Positions 35,935 to 44,819 of a stretch of 64,000 nucleotides of DNA are shown piece after piece. The notes under the pieces are model-generated. The model did not search any database, had not been told where the DNA came from, and was given only the letters and a program-made list of their open reading frames with translations. The translations under genes and the position numbers were made by a program. Position 1 is the first letter of the stretch, and the number at the start of each line of letters is the position of its first letter. This DNA is from Pterobdella sp. o SKG-2022. Lineage: Eukaryota; Annelida; Clitellata; Hirudinida; Piscicolidae. The stretch lies in assembly GCA_964035795.1 (NCBI GenBank), contig OZ038320.1:11630118-11694117 (forward strand), written 5' to 3'.

Positions 35935-38787
35935 TTACATTATTTCATCAAACTTTCTAATAAGATGTTTTACGTTGTTTCTTTCAGTGAAACATATATC
36001 CTTATCGCCAACATGTCCATTATTCTTTTCATTTTTCATTTCCTTCAATGAATTTTTTTTGCTATCATCATCTTTATTCTGCTTTTTCTCTTCAATAAGT
36101 TTCTGGATACCTTGGTCTCCAACTTTTTCAAAACCCCCATTTTTCATCTGGCTTATGACCCTATCAAACAAATCAAGAACTTGCTTATCAACTCTACGAA
36201 AGTTTTTCGTTGTAGAAGGTTGGTGTGAACGACGGCGTTTAGTGCTTTTAACTGACTGATAATTTTCAGCACTTACTGTTTTATGAAATTCATTCGTATT
36301 TCTAAATTTTTTTCTGTTCAAGGCACTCTCCATGCAAAAATGTTTATTTTTATCTGGCAGAATTATTTGTTTTTTCTCAAAAGCTTCTTCGCCAAACTGT
36401 TTAGTCTTTTGATTTTTGAAAAGTTTATGCTGCTGAAGATTTGCATGAATTTTGAGCTGAAAATACTCAGCATCATGCAAAACATTAGTTCCATCTGCTT
36501 TAGAGCTTTCAAAAATCTTTTGTTGGTCGCATGACAACGGTTTGTTCTCCGAATCAATGTTTTCAATAGAAAAAATATTTTTATATAGTTTTTTGTTCAT
36601 TTCTTCGATAGCTTCTATGAGACTTGCATTATTTAACACTTTTTCTTTGTTGTTTGAGAGAGTTAGACTAGAATTTTTTGATGCATCACAAAAAATTTGA
36701 GAGCTTTCCAATATGCCATGCTTGTTGTTGCAGTTTGTTGAAACATGTGTTTCCGAAAGTTCCTTAAATGCTTCTTTTATATAAAAGCAACTTCTGGCTT
36801 TTTCGAAGTTATTGTTTATGTTTACATTGTTCCTAGAAATATTTTTTGTTTCAATGTGATCATTTAAACTTCCAGAGTTTTGTGTTGAAAATTTTTTTGT
36901 TTTTGTAAGAAAAGACTGATCAGTTTGTGTTTTGTTACCACTTGGCTCTACAATTCCAAAAAACTGATTTCGAGCCGCTCTGTTTTTTTCACTTATTGAG
37001 CATTTCGAAGGATTTTCAACATACTTCAAATATTTCAACGTGGGAACACTTTTTTTGTTGTCGAGATAATCTTCTGAATAGTTTTTTCCATCTTGAATTG
37101 TTTTATCTTCAAGGATAATTTTTTCTTCAAATTGTCTTTGAGGCATAACTTTTTTATAATTGTTCTTTGCGTTCTCTTGACACTGTTTGAGTATTTTGTA
37201 GCTTCTTTCACTTGGTGATAAAGATTTGAGCTTAAAGGTTTTTTTAACCAATTCTCTCAAAACCTTTTTAGCGCTCATACTTCTGTTGAAGTTAAACTTT
37301 TTAAATTTAGTTTCTTTTCTCTTTTCAACATCGGAACTCATTCGTTTCATTGACATATCTTCAGTTGAATTTTTATATTTTACATATTTTGCGTTTAATT
37401 CACTTGATTTCAAACAAACTTCATTATTTTCAGCTTGTCGAGTGAAACTGTGGGAAGGAGAAGCGGGTGGAGATTGGAAGTGATTAGAAACAACTGATCT
37501 TTTTAAAATAGCGTTACTTTGGACGCTTTCAGATTTTATTTTCAAAACATTTTCATTGAAAGCTTTGACATTTGGGTCAAAATTGACCTTTTTCGCCACT
37601 TCAGATAAATTATTTTGAGGCAATTTGACAAAACTTTCTTTTTCAAACATTTTCACTAAGTCACTTACTCCCTGTTTTTTATTTGATATGATATTTTTGA
37701 CTTGAATATTTTCTTTTTGTTCTAAATAATCATCATTTTCAAAATTTTGGTTTTCCACATTTTTCATCCAATTATTAACTTTTTTGTTATAATCATACTT
37801 AGAACTGGGAAGTTTGGGATCGTTCAACATAGGCTTACCTTTGATTTTCCTGATTCTAAACCCTTTGAAAGAAATTTTTTTGTTGTTTCCATTCATATGT
37901 TTGTTTTTGCAGATGACAAATATCTTACTATTATTATTTGTATTGTTTTTGTCACTTTTAATTTTTTCCCATAGAGATGGTTTTTTAGTGAGAGTAATAG
38001 AATCTTCTGCTTTCAACTCATCCAAAGGTTCAAAAACAAAAAATGTTGGTGTTTCATTATCTATAGAATTATGATTGTTTAATTCATTATCAAAACTCTC
38101 AAAGTTCCTATCTTTGGGAAGTTTTTTCATCAGACCATCTAACGATGCGTTAGCGGAACATTCCGAGTTTTCTTTCTTACCAAAAAATGTTTCAGAAAGA
38201 CTACTTAAAAGAGGTATTCTATTTTTTTTAGGTTGAACATTATCTCCAATAGTGACCAAGATTCCTATATTGGAATCGGAATCTTGAGAAGGTACGTCTT
38301 CAGGCCGTAGAACTTTCGGCTGAGGCATCTTATCAGGTTTCAGAACTTCAGTAGTGTATTCGGGCTTGTGGAAAAAAGGCATTTTGTCTAAAAACTCTTC
38401 AAATCGTTCTTTTATTGATTCAGTTAAAAAAGGAACCCTTTCGTAGTAGTTCATCAACTTATCTGTGAGTCGGTTTTTGACGCCTTTGATTTTTTCAACA
38501 GGAGAACCAATGAAACTATTGCTTCTTTTAAGATTAGCGTCATAGTATTCATGTTCAACTTTACCTGCAAAAGTCACTTTTCTAGGTTTCATATCACAGT
38601 TGGAAACATTTCGCATAAGTGAACCCTTCCGCCTATAAAAAGTTGCCTCTTCATCTGGTGTGTCATCATCCTCGTCGTCGTTTTGCTTTTTTTCAAATCT
38701 TCTTTCTGGTTCTTTTTGAGTTGTTCCATATGTGTACCAAAACATATTGCTGTCTATCCATTGGTTTCCTTGCTTTTTCTTCAGCAT
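35935..38787 (-). CDS. Orphan intronless gene, 950 aa, lysine/asparagine-rich, probably disordered
   Basis: An uninterrupted frame of 951 codons in AT-rich DNA is far beyond chance, so this is almost certainly a gene. I recognise no domain. It is rich in K, N, S and E, lacks signal peptide and membrane segments, and has an acidic run (D-D-E-D-D-D-T-P-D-E-E) at residues 38-47. The region 100-140 looks helical and ordered (E-K-I-K-G-V-K-N-R-L, R-F-E-E-F-L-D-K-M). Three K/R-V/I-x-F motifs fit PP1 docking: RKVTF at about 69-73, KKISF at 303-307 and KKVNF at 399-403. A short motif recurs, VSDLVKMFEKE near 375 and VKHLIRKFDEI at the C-terminus. No splice sites are needed; it could be a large single exon or a retrocopy. 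Function unknown; a cytoskeletal or scaffold role would be inference only. Confidence 0.8.
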   Translation of the reverse strand: MLKKKQGNQWIDSNMFWYTYGTTQKEPERRFEKKQNDDEDDDTPDEEATFYRRKGSLMRNVSNCDMKPRKVTFAGKVEHEYYDANLKRSNSFIGSPVEKIKGVKNRLTDKLMNYYERVPFLTESIKERFEEFLDKMPFFHKPEYTTEVLKPDKMPQPKVLRPEDVPSQDSDSNIGILVTIGDNVQPKKNRIPLLSSLSETFFGKKENSECSANASLDGLMKKLPKDRNFESFDNELNNHNSIDNETPTFFVFEPLDELKAEDSITLTKKPSLWEKIKSDKNNTNNNSKIFVICKNKHMNGNNKKISFKGFRIRKIKGKPMLNDPKLPSSKYDYNKKVNNWMKNVENQNFENDDYLEQKENIQVKNIISNKKQGVSDLVKMFEKESFVKLPQNNLSEVAKKVNFDPNVKAFNENVLKIKSESVQSNAILKRSVVSNHFQSPPASPSHSFTRQAENNEVCLKSSELNAKYVKYKNSTEDMSMKRMSSDVEKRKETKFKKFNFNRSMSAKKVLRELVKKTFKLKSLSPSERSYKILKQCQENAKNNYKKVMPQRQFEEKIILEDKTIQDGKNYSEDYLDNKKSVPTLKYLKYVENPSKCSISEKNRAARNQFFGIVEPSGNKTQTDQSFLTKTKKFSTQNSGSLNDHIETKNISRNNVNINNNFEKARSCFYIKEAFKELSETHVSTNCNNKHGILESSQIFCDASKNSSLTLSNNKEKVLNNASLIEAIEEMNKKLYKNIFSIENIDSENKPLSCDQQKIFESSKADGTNVLHDAEYFQLKIHANLQQHKLFKNQKTKQFGEEAFEKKQIILPDKNKHFCMESALNRKKFRNTNEFHKTVSAENYQSVKSTKRRRSHQPSTTKNFRRVDKQVLDLFDRVISQMKNGGFEKVGDQGIQKLIEEKKQNKDDDSKKNSLKEMKNEKNNGHVGDKDICFTERNNVKHLIRKFDEIM

Positions 38788-38799
38788 CGATAAAATTTA

Positions 38800-39160
38800 T
38801 TACTACTAATAGTTTTTCATAGAATTTTTTGAATAAAATCCTTCGAAGCTTTTATAAATTCTAGCACTCAATCATAAATATAAATTGATAAGCTTTTTAA
38901 TTCAAACTTTTTTCGGATGTTCAAGTTTTTATTAAAAAGTTGTTGATATTTTAAACATTAAAAACATTAATAGCGTCATAAGAAAAAATATATTTTCCGC
39001 AATTTGCGATAGACAAAAAAATAGATTCAAGAACTTCTTTTTCAGTAAAAATTTGAATGATAAATAATCAGTTATATTTATAATAATTATCCCTTGCTAA
39101 AAATCTCATTTGCTTGAAGCCATAGATATATACATGAACTAATATAGGTCATTTCAATAC
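38800..39160. other. Upstream region of the orphan gene
   Basis: AT-rich, with no clear core promoter and no other gene seen. Confidence 0.3.
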
Positions 39161-39162
39161 AA

Positions 39163-39250
39163 TTCAAAATCTTTGCAATTGACTTCAAAATCTTTGCAAT
39201 TGCGCACAAAATCATAGCATTTGATTACAAAATTTTTTCAATTGATTACC
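39163..39250. repeat. Small tandem repeat, unit about 21 bp
   Basis: Two near-perfect copies of TTCAAAATCTTTGCAATTG start at 39163 and 39184. Two more divergent copies (CACAAAATCATAGCATTTG and ACAAAATTTTTTCAATTG) follow at the same spacing. Confidence 0.7.
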
Positions 39251-39672
39251 AAATTTCAAAAAAAAATAAATTTAAGAAAAATTAAGTTTGAATATTCAAA
39301 AAATTTTGTAAATTTTGTGAGAATTTTATTTAAAATTTAAAATCAATTTTTAAAATTGCAATAAAAAAAACCGAAAAAATATATTTTTTGAGGTATTTTG
39401 AGCTTTTCTCTGACAAGTACCGTGTTCTTAGTATATTCACGGTGCCAAACGCTCGTCCACGGAACTCGTTTACGCATCTCATACTGCTGGAAAGGAAATA
39501 CTACCAAGTAACGCGTTTCAGTAGAAAATTTAATTAACAATAGTATATAAATAAATAATAAAAACCGTATTAAAAATTTATTTCAAATATTTAAAAAAAC
39601 AAAAAAAATTTGTAGTCATAATAATAAAAAAACCAATTAAAATATTTAAAAAATTATACAATAAAATATAGT

Positions 39673-39941
39673 TTATTCATTAATAATTTCTTCATTGGAG
39701 CATTTTAATAAATACCCCAGCATTTTTCTATAAAATGAATAACAGTGATTACCTGTTATTTCATCAAATTTATTAACAATTAAACATCTTAATTCGTTTT
39801 CTGTCGTGGCTCCTCCTCTTATAACTAAATTTTTCCACACCTAGAAAATATTCTCAATAGGGTTTAGGAAGGGAGAGTAAGGAGGAAGGTACAGTTTCTT
39901 TATTCTTGAAACTTCTTTTGAGTCCAAGCCTTTGAGTATAT
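39673..39941 (-). pseudogene. Tc1/mariner-type transposase, C-terminal remnant
   Basis: The minus strand reads LYLPPYSPFLNPIENIF, the classic segment carrying the last acidic residue of the DDE/D catalytic triad of the IS630-Tc1-mariner superfamily. A TAG at about 39841 then replaces the serine expected in I-E-N-x-F-S-x-W-K, and the frame continues to a TAA at 39673. The N-terminal part is hidden by, or lies beyond, the assembly gap at 39942. No terminal inverted repeat could be defined. Confidence 0.75.
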
Positions 39942-40141
39942 NNNNNNNNNNNNNNNNNNNNNNNNNNNNNNNNNNNNNNNNNNNNNNNNNNNNNNNNNNN
40001 NNNNNNNNNNNNNNNNNNNNNNNNNNNNNNNNNNNNNNNNNNNNNNNNNNNNNNNNNNNNNNNNNNNNNNNNNNNNNNNNNNNNNNNNNNNNNNNNNNNN
40101 NNNNNNNNNNNNNNNNNNNNNNNNNNNNNNNNNNNNNNNNN
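39942..40141. other. Assembly gap (200 N)
   Basis: Two hundred consecutive N, a round number that suggests a placeholder rather than a measured length. The gap cuts the transposase remnant. Confidence 0.99.
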
Positions 40142-42700
40142 AATTGCATAGATTTTGAATTGAATTGAAAAACCCTATAATAAACTGTCTATTATTGAAG
40201 GTTATAAAAATCATGAAATATCTTAAAAGATACATAATGCTTCTAAAAAATAAATTTTACAATATAAATATGAAAATATTTGGTTTTTTAATTTTATTTT
40301 TAAATGAAAAATTGGCAAAGTCTAATTATGCTAAAAGATTCTATTCAGATTCATAGAAATAAATGAGAAAAACTAAAATACTTCTTCATGAACCAGGTGT
40401 TGCAAAAGTGACACCTCGGTAGCTTAATGTTTCCCATAAGAAATTAATTTTTCATCTTTGATTCTAATTTGATTTTCTATTCAATTTCATGAATTTCTAA
40501 AAACCAAATAACATTTTAAACATTTGTCTTAAACAATGTTTGTTTTTCAAAAATCTTTTAATGTTTCAAGCATATGTGGGTGGAAGTTTTATAAGGTCTG
40601 GCATGCTGAAGAAGTTCACAAGTTGATTCTGAGGAGGTTCATATATCTGCTGAGCTTTTTGTTAACCTGTTTTGTAACCTTTATTTAATTATTTCAATTT
40701 TTATTCAATTTTTTTTTAAATTTTGCAAATAAAAATAACGCTATTTAGTTCTTTATTTTAAAGCTTTTACATTTTAAAAGTAAGTTTCCAAGCGAAGAAA
40801 AAAATTTTCAAAAAGTTAATGCAATCTAGAAAACAATATTTTGATAAATTCAAAATTAAATAAATTAAAATCATAAACTTATGTATGCTTGGATGAAAAA
40901 ATAATTTCAACGATGAATTAACATCATAAATCAAAGGCGAACTAATTGAGAACGTGAATATTGTACTCGAGAGCAAAACCTATTTATACATGACAGATAA
41001 AGAGCATGAGGACGTGATGAAAAAATCAATTTAATAAAAATCAAAAAGAACAATAATTTTTTATAATTTTTATATTATTCAGATATGATTTTTTGCTTTT
41101 TTTTGCTTTTCCTTATTTTTTTGCCTACTTTTTCTTTTATTTAAAGAATTTTTTCGATTTTTCAAAAAATTTCTATTATTTAAAAAACCATAGTTGAAAG
41201 CTTAAAGATGACTACCACAGTAAGTTTGCCTTTAAAATGTCTTAATATACATCTTCTACGTAGAATGTTCTTCATAAAGCCTGCAAGCTTTCTTTTGCGT
41301 ATTTTTTTAACTAGGTATATTCTTCCCTTTTTTTAGTTTTGTTTATTCATAGAACCATAGTTGTTTTTGGCAATAAAAACTTTTGAGTCTTTTTGAATCA
41401 GATGATTTAGTATAAGTAGGATATAGTGTATACTGCGGATTTTTTTTAAGACAACATCACGAGCAAGCAATGAAACATCGTTTGTCATGACGCAGAGCCA
41501 AACCCTCAGAGAAGCCTTTTTTTAAAACATTTTCAAATACGAGCAAATTTTATTTTACGAAAAATTCAGTTTTTAAAGTATGAAAAAATACATAATGAAG
41601 TTAAAAGGGGTGAATGTTTGAAATTTAATTTTGTTTACAACCAATTATAGAAACTTAGGAAATTGAAGTAGAAAGAATTTACTTACACAAAATTTTAATT
41701 TTTTAAAATTAAGTAAATATATGATTGAATAGGAGTTTTGTGGTTAAAATTTTATTTCATTTTTGATCAATTATTGAAACTGAGAAAATTAGGAAAAAAG
41801 GAGTTGAAGAGGATTTCTACCGTATGATAAGATAGAGCTTGGGAACTTTTTATTGACATGATGTGTTTTTTTGAATTTTTGATGTCTGAAATGATCTTTT
41901 AAATTTAATTGAATGTCATTAAAAGAACTATTTTGGAAAAAACTTTTTCAAATTAAACTTTCAAAGATTCTTTTTTGTTGTTTCATTGATTGAAGCAAAA
42001 CAAGTTTGCTATGCCCAACAGAAATACTACAGGCGATGAAATAAACGAAATAATGTCATCATTTGGAATAGAAGTTATATAATAATGAAAATATTGATAA
42101 AATAGCTTGAGGTCAATTCTTTAGTTATTTTATTCAATCTTGGTTGATATTATTGAAAAGTATAATTAAACTCTTATAACAACAATGCTGCAGTTTTTCG
42201 ACCTTTCGTTTTTTAAACACACTTTGATCAATGGCTCAACAATGTGGCAAGCATTAAAACAATCTTTCATCTCTTATTTCAGTGTTGCTTGCGAAATGCA
42301 CGATAAACAGACCTGATCAAACGTGTCTCTTTTTATAGCATTGACGACCAGTGTGCCCAGACAATCTCTTGTTCTCCAATACATTTATCTAAATGGAAAT
42401 TCAATTTATTCGGGTGTATCAAAGTTACGAAAAATAATCAAATATTTTGTGTAAAATATATTCTGGAGAAAAATCTTTTTAACTGCATATTATTTGCTCT
42501 GGCAAATATTTTTTATCCAATGATCAGTCCACAATAGATTCAAAAAATGCTCAAAAGTATAAAATATTGGTTAATTGAGATAGGATTTTTCATACCATAA
42601 TACTTTGTTTTTTTCGTTTTGGTTTTTCTTACTTTTGACTTGAACTCTGTTTTATTTTTTGATTTTTTTAGATTTGCTGAAATAAACTTTTGTGCAAAAA
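40142..42700. other. AT-rich stretch without recognisable genes
   Basis: Only short frames; no RNA gene, no transposon protein. A four-codon open piece ending in GTAAGT at about 41216 was noted but has no partner. Confidence 0.35.
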
Positions 42701-42704
42701 AGAC

Positions 42705-42914
42705 TTAGTTTTTCAAGACATCATCGTTATTAAAACTTTCTACGTCAAAATCGGCTCCATCCTTACTATTTCCTATTGATTTTATGAGTTGTCCTTCATC
42801 CTCATCATTGCTTATCAAAACGTTAACGAAACGTTCATGGGCACTTAATGAGAGCCATCGATTTATGATGAAAGCACCACTGTCATTTCTAAAAGCTTTC
42901 GATAAATAAGAGCA
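42705..42914 (-). CDS. Possible terminal coding exon of an unknown gene
   Basis: An open minus-strand stretch of 69 codons plus TAA, preceded by an AG acceptor (ATTATTAG). The composition looks coding: F-I-I-N-R-W-L-S-L-S-A-H-E-R-F-V, an acidic N-D-E-D-E-G, and a final F-N-N-D-D-V-L-K-N. I recognise no family and find no matching upstream exon, so it may equally be a fragment of a mobile element. Confidence 0.25.
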   Translation of the reverse strand, partial: CSYLSKAFRNDSGAFIINRWLSLSAHERFVNVLISNDEDEGQLIKSIGNSKDGADFDVESFNNDDVLKN

Positions 42915-43319
42915 CTAATAATATTATTCTATGATATGAAAAAACATACATTAATGTTTAATTCAACACCCTATGTAAAACATCAATATCCTGACGTATC
43001 TAAATCCAGCTGCAAGGTAACTTTAGTTTCGGTCACGCATTTCTCAAAGTTGTCGCTGAAGCCCAAACACTTTCAAAATAAATTGAAAATTGGTCGTGAA
43101 GATTTTCCTGGCTTATTGACAAATTCGAATTCTAGCTATCCGAGTTTTTGAGGGCTTACTGCATTACATTTCAAGTCGTCAAAAGGGGTTCCGTGCGTAA
43201 CCTTGATTATTGAATTCCTTGCTTTTAATTTTTAAATTTCAATATTTATGAGATTTTTTGAGTGAATTTTTGGTTTTATCATTAAATAACTTCATTATTT
43301 CATGGTTTTCCTCATCAAA

Positions 43320-43731
43320 AGTTTTTTTGCAGTTTGATGCGTGGGCAATGGACAAGGGGATGGTTAGATCGGTGGACAGTTTTAACCGAAAAATGGTACG
43401 GCATGTATGTGGGGTTTTCTGGCCAAATCGTATAAAAACAAAAACCGTGAATGCCCTGATTGAACCAGCCTCTCAAGTCGTGACAAGGCGACGCTGGCAA
43501 ATGTTATGCCATATTCATCTCATGAATGATCTGGTTCCAGCTAAACAAACCACCATCAAATGCTTTAAAAAAAACGCAAAGCGTGGAAGACCTAGCACCA
43601 GCCTTCTCACAACGATCAAACACGATCTAAAAGCCCTTAAACTAAAAATAGATCAAGCAGTTGAACTGGCGCAAGACAGGGACCTATGGAAACTGGGGGG
43701 AAGTCGTACACCGGCGAACGAAGATCTTTGA
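43320..43731 (+). mobile_element. LINE 3' fragment (C-terminal RT domain)
   Basis: An open frame of about 130 codons reads RSVDSFNRKMVRHVCGVFWP, then A-L-I-E-P-A-S, R-R-R-W-Q-M-L-C-H-I, R-G-R-P-S-T-S-L-L-T-T-I and L-A-Q-D-R-D-L-W-K, ending TGA at 43731. This is the established post-RT region of CRE/R2-like or related non-LTR elements (x-F-x-R-K-x-L-R, R-R-R-W, R-G-R-P, A-x-D-R-x-x-W). It is the youngest-looking LINE piece in the window since no frameshift is seen, but it is 5' truncated. Confidence 0.8.
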
Positions 43732-43794
43732 GAATATTTGAACACTCAATTTTATCTCTATTTTTGTCTCTTCGTAAACCCTAATATTTTTATA

Positions 43795-43974
43795 TTTGAG
43801 GCGTGTAATATAATTTGGATTGTACTTTTCCTTATAGATGAAAGCACTTGTTAAAAATTTTATGTAGCGAAAATATATTGTAGTATGGAGGCTAATTATC
43901 GACCTAAGACGGAATTGAATCAAGTGATTTTTGATAATTAGTCTACTGCTTAACCAGCTGAGCTATAAGGGCCG
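43795..43974 (-). mobile_element. tRNA-Ile-derived SINE, copy 2 (diverged)
   Basis: The head begins at 43974 with CGGCCCTTATAGCTCAG; the anticodon arm again has TAGACTAATTA, but the B box is degraded (TTGATTCAATTCC). The body shows CGCTACATAAAA and the GCTTTCATCTATAAGGAAAAG block. It begins directly after the T-run that terminates the tRNA-His gene. Confidence 0.75.
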
Positions 43975-43984
43975 AAAAAAAAAA
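43975..43984 (-). terminator. Pol III T-run terminator of tRNA-His
   Basis: Ten consecutive T on the minus strand, 8 nt after the tRNA-His 3' end. It abuts the 5' end of a SINE head. Confidence 0.7.
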
Positions 43985-43992
43985 TTTATTGT

Positions 43993-44064
43993 TGCCGTAA
44001 CCAGGATTCGAACCTGGGTTGTCTCGGCCACAACGAGAAGTACTAACCACTATACTATTACGGC
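43993..44064 (-). tRNA. tRNA-His: tRNA-His (GUG)
   Basis: A 72-nt cloverleaf with acceptor stem GCCGTAA/TTACGGC and discriminator A, an A box TAGTATAGTGGTTAGTA, anticodon loop TTGTGGC (anticodon GTG) and a B box GGTTCGAATCC. It has no intron. All standard pairings hold, and it closely follows metazoan tRNA-His, so it looks functional. It is flanked by two SINEs of the same family on the same strand. Confidence 0.95.
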
Positions 44065-44282
44065 CTGACCATTAATTTTACTAATATGTTATTGCAACAT
44101 TTTATATCTTTCCTTTGAAAAGAAAATTGAAAAATTATTGAAAAAATGTTAAATAAGGTGTTTTTAAATGATTTCTGGATTGCAAAAATATAAATCATAT
44201 AACGTCAAGAACACAAGGTTTTGCTTCAAAATTATCAAAAGATTACTTCAATAATATGCAGATTTCAAATTTTTCATACTAA

Positions 44283-44486
44283 GGTTTGCAATCAATTTAA
44301 TGTAATGTGATGTAATGGAATGCGGTATTTATAAAGTGCTTTTCCTTATAGATTAAAGCGCTTGCTACAAGTTTAATGTAGCGAAAACACACTGTGGAAC
44401 AGGTGCTAATTGTCGGCCCACGCGGGATCGAACCCGGTAACTTTAGATAATTAGTCTAACGTTCAACCATTGAGCTATAGGGGCCG
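44283..44486 (-). mobile_element. tRNA-Ile-derived SINE, copy 3
   Basis: The head, 44485 down to 44414, is GGCCCCTATAGCTCAATGG with anticodon arm TAGACTAATTATCTA (loop CTAATTA, anticodon AAT) and B box GGTTCGATCC. The body is CCTGTTCCACAGTGTG, CGCTACATTAAACTTG and GCAAGCGCTTTAATC, with the tail CATTCCATTACATCACATTA. It lies about 220 bp upstream of tRNA-His. Confidence 0.88.
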
Positions 44487-44683
44487 ACGAAACACTAAAT
44501 CAAACACTTTCACCAACTGAATAATAATCAAAAGTTTTTCGCAAATTGAACTCTCATTTAGCTAATTTTATTTCAATATTTTGGAATTTATTTTTCATTA
44601 TTCCTTTAGGCATTATAGAACATAAAATGATGGCAGTAAGAAACGTTTTTAAGCTTTTTATACTTGATCATGTGAGCTCAACT

Positions 44684-44800
44684 AACGAAAAGCTTCGTGT
44701 TATTACTCAGTTAATAAAAAGGGTTTGATTCGCATCGTTTTTGTTAATAGGTTTCTCATATTTCAAAATGTTACGTTGATAACGAAAAGCTTCGTATCTT
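44684..44800. mobile_element. Two arms of hairpin MITE family 1 in direct orientation
   Basis: AACGAAAAGCTTCGTGTTAT at about 44686 and AACGAAAAGCTTCGTATCTT at about 44778 match the right arm of the family. Because they are direct rather than inverted, this looks like two solo arms or a rearranged element. Confidence 0.5.
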
Positions 44801-44819
44801 AATAAACTAACTAGTGTTC

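Noticed and set aside
36000..38822. Several plus-strand frames of 63-94 codons across the orphan gene
   Set aside because: They are antisense shadows of a 951-codon minus-strand frame and show no family resemblance.
39841..40235. Open frames running through the N gap
   Set aside because: They exist only because N codons are translated as X.
41206..41222. A mini first exon ATG ACT ACC ACA followed by GTAAGT
   Set aside because: The donor is perfect, but no downstream exon in a suitable frame could be found; in AT-rich DNA this occurs by chance.
43258..43731. A 157-codon frame as a host gene
   Set aside because: The sequence from about 43320 is the C-terminal region of a non-LTR reverse transcriptase; the first codons are unrelated flanking DNA.
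44414..44485. A tRNA-Ile(AAT) gene
   Set aside because: The cloverleaf is good but the acceptor stem is imperfect, and the same tRNA-like head is followed by the same non-tRNA body at 35252-35447 and 43795-43974. It is a SINE head, not a tRNA gene.
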